From JBARDN01 sp963755705 (lineage in GTDB: Bacteria > Desulfobacterota > Binatia > Binatales > Binataceae), in assembly GCA_963755705.1 (NCBI GenBank), contig CAVWKW010000003.1, forward strand, positions 124,001 through 188,000: a stretch of DNA of 64,000 nucleotides. Reading direction: 5' to 3'. The position numbers and the translations under genes are program-made. The number at the start of each line of letters is the position of its first letter. Position 1 is the first letter of the stretch. The notes under the pieces are model-generated. The model was not told the DNA's origin, ran no database searches, and worked only from the letters and a program-made list of their open reading frames with translations. Of this stretch, positions 59,181 to 64,000 are shown in pieces.

Positions 59181-60047
59181 CTATTGCTCCCTCTGAACTC
59201 GCAAAGGCGGAAAATCCTGCGGCGTCTTCAGCGCTTCCCATGCAAGCGCAGCCGCTGACACGCGCGACTCGACCTTCAACTTCTGGTACACGCGCTCGAG
59301 ATGCTTATCCACCGTGCGCCGGCTGATCGAGAGAATCAGGGAGGTCTCCGCGCTGGTCTTGCCTTGCGCGATCCAGAGAAGAACCGAGGCTTCCCTTTGG
59401 CTGAGCCCCAGGCAGTCCTCCAAGCGCCGAGATTGATCGCATTGCACGGTTTGCGCGCGACACGAGCTGATCTCCCCGGGAGCAGACCCGCGCGCAAAGG
59501 TCGCGCGCGCCCGGCTCAACGCCTGTGCGTTGCGATACGCCTGCGCAAAGTGGGGCAGCAGCAGATCGAGCATCTCCTGATCGTGGTCGTCAAAGTCCGC
59601 GGATTCGCGGGCCAGTGAAAGGGCGATGTGGTCGTCGGTGGCGGGGTCGAGAAAAGGTGCGGCGATCAAATATTCGATACGAAGTGGCCGCAGGGTTTCC
59701 TGGTAGAAGCCGCGTTGATGCAGTTGCCTGCGGGTTACGAAATCCGACAGCCGCAACGCGCGTGATTCGCGGGTCCGCGCGAAATGCGCGATCAATGGAT
59801 GCTCGTCCAGCGCGGCGCCCGCCTTCGACTCAATATCGTCAGGGCCGAATTCAGTTATCGCGGGGTCCATCTCGAGCGCGAGTCGTTGCCGCGCTAGATT
59901 GACCACGTTGAACCCGACGCTGTCTGCGTCGATCAGACGACGCGTCCAGGCTATTGCGTGTTGCGGAAAATTCTCTAAGCTCTGCGAGGCGTAAAGAGTC
60001 GGCAGCAGCGTCAGCAATCTCCCAATAGACCGCTCAGGGACCGCCAT
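59181..60047 (-). CDS. LuxR-family transcriptional regulator
   Basis: A 288-residue regulator with a C-terminal LuxR helix-turn-helix: GLSQREASVLLWIAQGKTSA, ETSLILSISRRTVDKHLERV and YQKLKVESRVSAAALAWEAL. The first ~210 residues form a sensor region that I do not recognise (GAF-like appearance, with LRIEYLIAAPFLDPATDDHI and MLDLLLPHFAQAYR). It lies 63 bases past the epoxide-hydrolase-like gene on the same strand and is the last gene of that unit, so it may regulate it. Confidence 0.9.
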   Translation of the reverse strand: MAVPERSIGRLLTLLPTLYASQSLENFPQHAIAWTRRLIDADSVGFNVVNLARQRLALEMDPAITEFGPDDIESKAGAALDEHPLIAHFARTRESRALRLSDFVTRRQLHQRGFYQETLRPLRIEYLIAAPFLDPATDDHIALSLARESADFDDHDQEMLDLLLPHFAQAYRNAQALSRARATFARGSAPGEISSCRAQTVQCDQSRRLEDCLGLSQREASVLLWIAQGKTSAETSLILSISRRTVDKHLERVYQKLKVESRVSAAALAWEALKTPQDFPPLRVQREQ

Positions 60048-60110
60048 AGCATCAAGTTAGGTATATTTGCGCGCGACTCGCAAGAGGCGCAGTTAGCACC
60101 GCGTTTCCCG

Positions 60111-61097
60111 CTATTTCCGCATGCGCCGGCCAAGCCATCCGGTGATTACCCGATTCACTTCGTCCGGGAATTCCTGCTGCACCCAATGTCCCGCGCGATC
60201 GATCTGGACCGTTTCCAGATCAGAGCACAGCTTGGGCATCCCTTCAGCCAGGCGCGGAGGCAGCGCTGCGTCCCACTGCGCGGTGATCATCAGCGTGGGA
60301 AGCGAGAGTTTCTCGGTCCCGACGGCGGGCAGCTCGCGCGCGTTGCGATCGATATTCCGGTACCAGTTGATTCCGCCGCGAAAGCCGCTCTTCTCGAACG
60401 CCGCGACGTAAACGTCGAGTTCCTCCGGCGTCACGATCAAAGCAGTGTCGGGTGTGAGCTCCTCGATCCGCCGAAACGGATTCATGTCGAACTCGCCCGA
60501 CGCCGTGAAGCGCTTCATGCTTTCCTCAGGACTGACCGGCGCTCTCATCAGACGATCGAAAATAATCCGCGCCTTGCTGTCCATCACACTCTCGGCGCGG
60601 CCCGGCTCTTGAAACCATAGGATGTAATGGCGTTCGTCTTTTCCGCCGACCATCGTGCGCATGACGGAGGTCGGCGGTATCGCCATGTAGGGCGTGCAAA
60701 CGCCGATAACGCCCGCGGTGCGCTCCGGATGCAATACCGGCATCGCCCATGCCACAAAGCCGCCCCAGTCGTGTCCCACGAACACGGCACGCTCGATCTC
60801 GAGCGCGTCGAGCAGGCCTAACAGATCACCGGTCAGTTCGGTAAGTCCGTAATCGGTGATTGCTGCGGGCGCGCTGGAGTCTGCATACCCGCGCTGATCG
60901 GGCGCGATTGCACGAAAGCCAACCGCCGCCACCGCGGAGAGCTGATGCCGCCACGAGTAGGCAAGCTCGGGAAAGCCGTGGCAGAAGACCACGGCCGGTC
61001 CGCTGCCGGCTTCATGCACGGCCAGTTTGATCGACGGCTGATTGCCGCGCGGAGCGATCGGTACGATGCGGCCCTTGGGCCACGCTGAAGTTGGCAT
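60111..61097 (-). CDS. Alpha/beta hydrolase, epoxide hydrolase-like
   Basis: A 328-residue hydrolase. VVFCHGFPELAYSWRHQL is the oxyanion-hole motif, FVGHDWGGFVAWAMPVLHP carries the nucleophile Asp, DRAGHWVQQEFPDEVNRVI the His, and there are Tyr residues in the cap between. These are the markers of soluble epoxide hydrolases that open an epoxide to a diol, though haloalkane dehalogenases are close relatives. The ATG at 61097 matches the family start; a longer in-frame frame to 61184 would abut the oxidoreductase gene. It lies 25 bases past the luciferase-like gene. Confidence 0.9.
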   Translation of the reverse strand: MPTSAWPKGRIVPIAPRGNQPSIKLAVHEAGSGPAVVFCHGFPELAYSWRHQLSAVAAVGFRAIAPDQRGYADSSAPAAITDYGLTELTGDLLGLLDALEIERAVFVGHDWGGFVAWAMPVLHPERTAGVIGVCTPYMAIPPTSVMRTMVGGKDERHYILWFQEPGRAESVMDSKARIIFDRLMRAPVSPEESMKRFTASGEFDMNPFRRIEELTPDTALIVTPEELDVYVAAFEKSGFRGGINWYRNIDRNARELPAVGTEKLSLPTLMITAQWDAALPPRLAEGMPKLCSDLETVQIDRAGHWVQQEFPDEVNRVITGWLGRRMRK

Positions 61098-61122
61098 TGC
61101 GGACTCCTCGAAACGCTCGTTG

Positions 61123-62301
61123 CTAATGGCGCTGCTTGGCGGCCTGTTCCGCCATGAACTTCTGCACCGTCTCTGCGGCCGCATTCATCGCCTTGCCGAT
61201 CAGCTCGTGGTTATTGTCGGTGTACCACTTAAGCGACGCGTTGCGCGCGAGGTTGGAGCCGTTGAACCGCGGCAGCACATGACGCGCGAACAGTTCGTAC
61301 GAATTCTTGGTCGCGTCAAAATTTGCCCAGTTGTGCGCGAGCATTAGCAGGCATCCGAATCCGCCCGACTGTTTCTCGAGCTTTTCAACCATTGCAACCG
61401 CGTCATCGGGGGTGCCGATCACCGCGCGACCTGATGAGACCATTCCCTCGGCAGGATCGGCGGCGCCCAGGTCGTCACCGCTCGCGGTCGGATTGATCCG
61501 GCTGAAATAATCGACCCACTTGGTCAGTCCAAATTTGACGTCGCGCATCGCCTGTTCGCGGCTCTCGGCGATGTGCATCGGCACCACCAGGCGCAGGAGC
61601 GCGCGATCCATCTCACGGCCATGCTCGCGCGCGATATCGCAGGCGACCTGCCAGTTGGTTCCGAGCACGTCGTACGCACCAGCCTGCGACGCGGCAACGC
61701 ACAGCATCCCGATCCCATAGCGGCCGGCGAGCTTCCCGCCCGACGGAGTAAAGGTGCTCGCCACGGCGAACTCGGGCCGCGGCCGCGAGTAGGGCAGCAA
61801 CTGGCAGCGCGCTTCTTTCAACGTGTACCATTCGGTCTTTTCGGTGATTACTTCACCCGCGAGCAGGCGCATGATCACCTCGAGCGATTCAGCCATCCGA
61901 TCGCGCTGCTTGGGCACCGGCACGCCCAGCATCTCCGCGTCCGACGGCAACAGGCCAGGTCCGACTCCAAACATTGCGCGGCCCCGGGTCATGTGATCGA
62001 GCTGGATGATCCGGTTCGCGACCATCAGCGGATGATGATACGGCAGCGAGATGACGCCGGTGCCGATACGGATGCGCTCGGTGCGCTCGGCTGCGGCCGC
62101 GATCATCAGTTCCGGCGACGCGATAATTTCGTAACCTGCCGAATGATGCTCGCCGATCCAGGCTTCGTCGAAACCGATTCGATCAAGATGCGCGATCAGA
62201 TCGATATCGCGCCTGAGCGCGAGCGTCGGATCCTCGTCAGTCGGATGAAAGGGTGCGAGAAAAATTCCCGAGTGCATGCGGTTGGGTCGAATCGTCTCCA
62301 T
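61123..62301 (-). CDS. LLM-class flavin-dependent oxidoreductase
   Basis: A 392-residue TIM-barrel flavin enzyme of the bacterial luciferase-like type. MHSGIFLAPFHPTDEDPTLA and FDEAWIGEHHSAGYEIIASP, then ERIRIGTGVISLPYHHPLMV and GRAMFGVGPGLLPSDAEMLG, are characteristic. It uses FMNH2 or F420 with oxygen or a substrate such as a ketone or alkane. GAGGAG is 7 bases before the ATG at 62301, which decides the start (an in-frame ATG at 62325 lies in the preceding gene). Confidence 0.92.
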   Translation of the reverse strand: METIRPNRMHSGIFLAPFHPTDEDPTLALRRDIDLIAHLDRIGFDEAWIGEHHSAGYEIIASPELMIAAAAERTERIRIGTGVISLPYHHPLMVANRIIQLDHMTRGRAMFGVGPGLLPSDAEMLGVPVPKQRDRMAESLEVIMRLLAGEVITEKTEWYTLKEARCQLLPYSRPRPEFAVASTFTPSGGKLAGRYGIGMLCVAASQAGAYDVLGTNWQVACDIAREHGREMDRALLRLVVPMHIAESREQAMRDVKFGLTKWVDYFSRINPTASGDDLGAADPAEGMVSSGRAVIGTPDDAVAMVEKLEKQSGGFGCLLMLAHNWANFDATKNSYELFARHVLPRFNGSNLARNASLKWYTDNNHELIGKAMNAAAETVQKFMAEQAAKQRH

Positions 62302-62311
62302 ACGGTGCTCC

Positions 62312-63733
62312 TCAATTGGCGACATTTGCTGGCGGGTAGGGTGCGATGTCCTCGTCCGGGGTGGCGGGGCGCGGCGGCCGCGCCATCACCTCGCTCACCG
62401 CGGCGACAAACTCCGAATCATTGACTAGCGATTCCGGCGGCCGGTTCAGATTTATTACGTCGAAGATGGCTTCGGCGATCACCGGCACGCCGCCGCCCTC
62501 GCGCATGATGCGTTCCCACATTTCAGTGCTGATCTCGCCCTCGGATTTCGCGGCGCCCTGTCCGCGTTCGAGCGCCTGTCGATCGCGCGCGACCGACAGC
62601 CCCCACGGCTGTCTTACGAATTCAGCCTGTAGCTTGAAGAACCGGCCCGGAAATTCGGGGTCGGCAGGATCGAGTTCGGCTACCGCTTTTCCGAGAATCT
62701 GCGAGCAGACCGAGGCGCTCGTCATCCCCTGCGCGTAAACCGGATTGAATGCGCACGCCGCGTCGGCGACGCATACGAATCCCGCGGGACCGCTCCAGCG
62801 CTCGTAATGGTTCCAGATGTTCTGCATGCCGCGGCGATGGAAGATCGCGGAAATTGGTTTCGAAATCGCCAGCGCCTCGGCCACAATCGGCGAGCGCAGC
62901 TTCGCGCATAGCGCGGCGAACGACTCATGATCGGCCGGAAGCTCGCGCCCGCCCCAAGAGGCCAGCGTCAGCAGGAAGCGATCGCCCTCGATCGGCAGGG
63001 TCAAGGCGAAATAGTAATCCTCGGGCGCGGTCGGATGTGCCGACGGATTAAGAAAAATTCCTTTCCACCACCAATTCGGCGGACGCTCGCCCGCCGGCGG
63101 CGCCTGGTACCAGCAGGTGCTGTAGCCCGCTTCGGCGTCGACGACTTCCCGTTCCGCGGACGCGAAGCCCAGTTGTTCGAGCCACGCCGGCGCGCGCGAA
63201 CTGCGCCCGCTGCAATCGACAATCAAATCCGCATCGAGGTGGCCGACGGAGTGATCGCCGACCGTGCGCGTATCGATTCCGCTCACGCGCCGCGAGTCGC
63301 CGGACGCCAGCGTCAGGCGCGTGACCTCGGTTCCTTCGAGGAAATGCACGTTCGCGATCGCCTTCACCCGATCCCGAATCACTGCCTCGATCAGCAGCCG
63401 GCTCGCGAACAGCATCTGATGGCCGGTGCGCCGCCGCTGGGCCCAACCCTCGGGCTGAAGCGTGGCGAGATCCAGTCCGGCATCGAGGTCGAGTCCCCCG
63501 CGCGAATGCAGGGTGTCGTCGAGGCCCGGGAACAAGGCGTTGAGCTCGCGGCGTCCGCGGTCGAGGAGGCCATGAGGATGACGGCTTTGGGGAACGCCCT
63601 TGCGATGAATTGGCGCGTCAGAGAGCTCGTCGCGTTCAACGATTGTGACCCGCTCGAAATAATCGGACAGCACTCGTGCGGCGCACATTCCGCCGATTCC
63701 CGCTCCGATCACAACCACCTGCCGTGCGCTCAT
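62312..63733 (-). CDS. FAD-dependent monooxygenase (PHBH-fold)
   Basis: A 473-residue flavoprotein of the p-hydroxybenzoate-hydroxylase fold. VVVIGAGIGGMCAARVLSDY is the dinucleotide-binding motif, IVERDELSDAP and RKGVPQSRHPHGLLDRGRRE follow, DADLIVDCSGRSSRAPAWLE is the mid-domain motif, and GFVCVADAACAFNPVYAQGM corresponds to the FAD-ribityl GD motif (Ala-Asp here). It resembles aromatic or polyprenyl hydroxylases and geranylgeranyl reductase-like enzymes of actinobacteria. It is first in the minus-strand operon with luciferase-like, epoxide-hydrolase-like and LuxR genes. Confidence 0.92.
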   Translation of the reverse strand: MSARQVVVIGAGIGGMCAARVLSDYFERVTIVERDELSDAPIHRKGVPQSRHPHGLLDRGRRELNALFPGLDDTLHSRGGLDLDAGLDLATLQPEGWAQRRRTGHQMLFASRLLIEAVIRDRVKAIANVHFLEGTEVTRLTLASGDSRRVSGIDTRTVGDHSVGHLDADLIVDCSGRSSRAPAWLEQLGFASAEREVVDAEAGYSTCWYQAPPAGERPPNWWWKGIFLNPSAHPTAPEDYYFALTLPIEGDRFLLTLASWGGRELPADHESFAALCAKLRSPIVAEALAISKPISAIFHRRGMQNIWNHYERWSGPAGFVCVADAACAFNPVYAQGMTSASVCSQILGKAVAELDPADPEFPGRFFKLQAEFVRQPWGLSVARDRQALERGQGAAKSEGEISTEMWERIMREGGGVPVIAEAIFDVINLNRPPESLVNDSEFVAAVSEVMARPPRPATPDEDIAPYPPANVAN

Positions 63734-63869
63734 GCGTAATTAACTCCTCGTCTCGAACCTGTTATATCGCAGAAATTCCGGCCCGATTCGAGAGTCCCGG
63801 TCAGCGCGGAATGCATCGCCAGTACTCTGCTGTACATTACTGCTAACGCCTAGTAGGCTAAGCGCGACC

Positions 63870-64000
63870 GTGCCCCATCCAAACACACCGTTGACCAGGA
63901 GCGAGGACAGCTTGTTCTCGCGCCTTCTCGCGAATATACCCGCCCGAGTATGGATCAAAGACGCCCAGGGACGATACATATTCGTGAATCAGGCTCTGGC
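63870..64000 (+). CDS. Start of a PAS-domain protein (cut by right edge)
   Basis: A plus-strand frame open from a possible GTG at 63870 to the edge gives VPHPNTPLTRSEDSLFSRLL, then ANIPARVWIKDAQGRYIFVN and QAL. LLANIPxxVWIKDxxGRYxxxN is the classic start of a sensory PAS domain, as in histidine kinases and diguanylate cyclases. The true start may lie elsewhere in the open frame upstream. It is divergent from the FAD-monooxygenase operon. Minus-strand frames over the same bases have no such pattern. Confidence 0.65.
   Translation, partial: MPHPNTPLTRSEDSLFSRLLANIPARVWIKDAQGRYIFVNQAL

Noticed and set aside
63740..63979. A 79-residue minus-strand frame at the right edge
   Set aside because: It overlaps the clear PAS start on the plus strand and has no export, membrane or domain pattern.
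1..64000. tRNA, rRNA, CRISPR array, phage or integrase genes
   Set aside because: Gaps are mostly short; none shows the clover-leaf bases, regular spacer repeats, or phage or recombinase motifs on reading.

Overview
The window is a gene-dense, GC-rich (about 60-65% by eye) bacterial chromosome segment carrying about 68 protein genes. I saw no rRNA, tRNA, CRISPR array, phage or intact insertion sequence. Outer-membrane and periplasmic features (lipoproteins, a lytic transglycosylase, an L,D-transpeptidase, an exported PDZ protein), an NtrB/NtrC pair and an NAD-linked molybdenum formate dehydrogenase point to a Gram-negative, probably soil or freshwater, bacterium. The mix of family III CoA-transferases, acyl-CoA dehydrogenase, luciferase-like oxidoreductase, DUF6178 protein and mprF-acvB pair suggests a deltaproteobacterial or Binatota-like lineage. 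That placement is inference only.

Layout. 1-6.6 kb: the start of a ceramidase-like gene, a DegT/StrS aminotransferase, a quinol-monooxygenase-like protein with a clear terminator, an acyl-CoA dehydrogenase, a small lipoprotein, and a nucleotide-sugar set (ArnB-like aminotransferase, UDP-glucuronate decarboxylase, SDR). 6.6-7.1 kb: a cluster of short repeats in alternating orientation. 7.1-14 kb: L,D-transpeptidase, UvrD/PcrA helicase, rlmE, an exported BFN-PDZ protein and a DUF6178 protein. 14-20.9 kb: thiD followed by an fdsGBAD-fdhD formate dehydrogenase operon. 20.9-21.6 kb: a VapBC-type toxin-antitoxin pair with a tandem palindromic operator. 21.7-24.2 kb: a radical SAM protein and an exported SH3-like protein, then a 169-bp inverted-repeat element.

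24.9-32.8 kb: an MFS transporter, a minus-strand ntrB-ntrC-thiE operon, a lytic transglycosylase with a shortened catalytic loop, moeA (which serves the molybdenum formate dehydrogenase), a LapA-like membrane protein overlapping the end of moeA, and ispF. 32.9-34.6 kb: a HigBA-type toxin-antitoxin pair, an AlkD-like DNA glycosylase and a decayed VOC gene. 34.8-38.7 kb: mprF-acvB, a lysyl-phosphatidylglycerol synthase/flippase coupled by ATGA overlap to a probable lysyl-PG hydrolase. 38.8-44.2 kb: an AraC regulator, two VOC proteins, an FmdB zinc ribbon and a complete ECF transporter (S, fused A-A', T) of unknown substrate.

44.4-50.8 kb: a plus-strand run of YciI, two adjacent CoA-transferases (the first apparently lacking the catalytic Asp), an SMP-30 lactonase, an Xaa-Pro aminopeptidase and a GT-C-like membrane glycosyltransferase. 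50.8-56.2 kb: two minus-strand operons, one of hotdog and DsbA-family proteins with a 10-Cys exported peptide, the other of a SAM hydrolase, an M50 protease, dCMP deaminase, a HIT protein and a c-type cytochrome lipoprotein. 56.4-59.1 kb: a DUF992 protein, then a CoA-transferase/enoyl-CoA hydratase pair. 59.2-63.7 kb: a probable catabolic operon (FAD monooxygenase, luciferase-like oxidoreductase, epoxide-hydrolase-like enzyme, LuxR regulator). The right edge cuts the start of a PAS-domain gene.

No single locus is plainly a new system. The best leads are the BFN-PDZ lipoprotein, the mprF-acvB pair, the CoA-transferase pair with one apparently inactive subunit, the hotdog operon with its Cys-rich peptide, and the flavoenzyme/epoxide-hydrolase operon.
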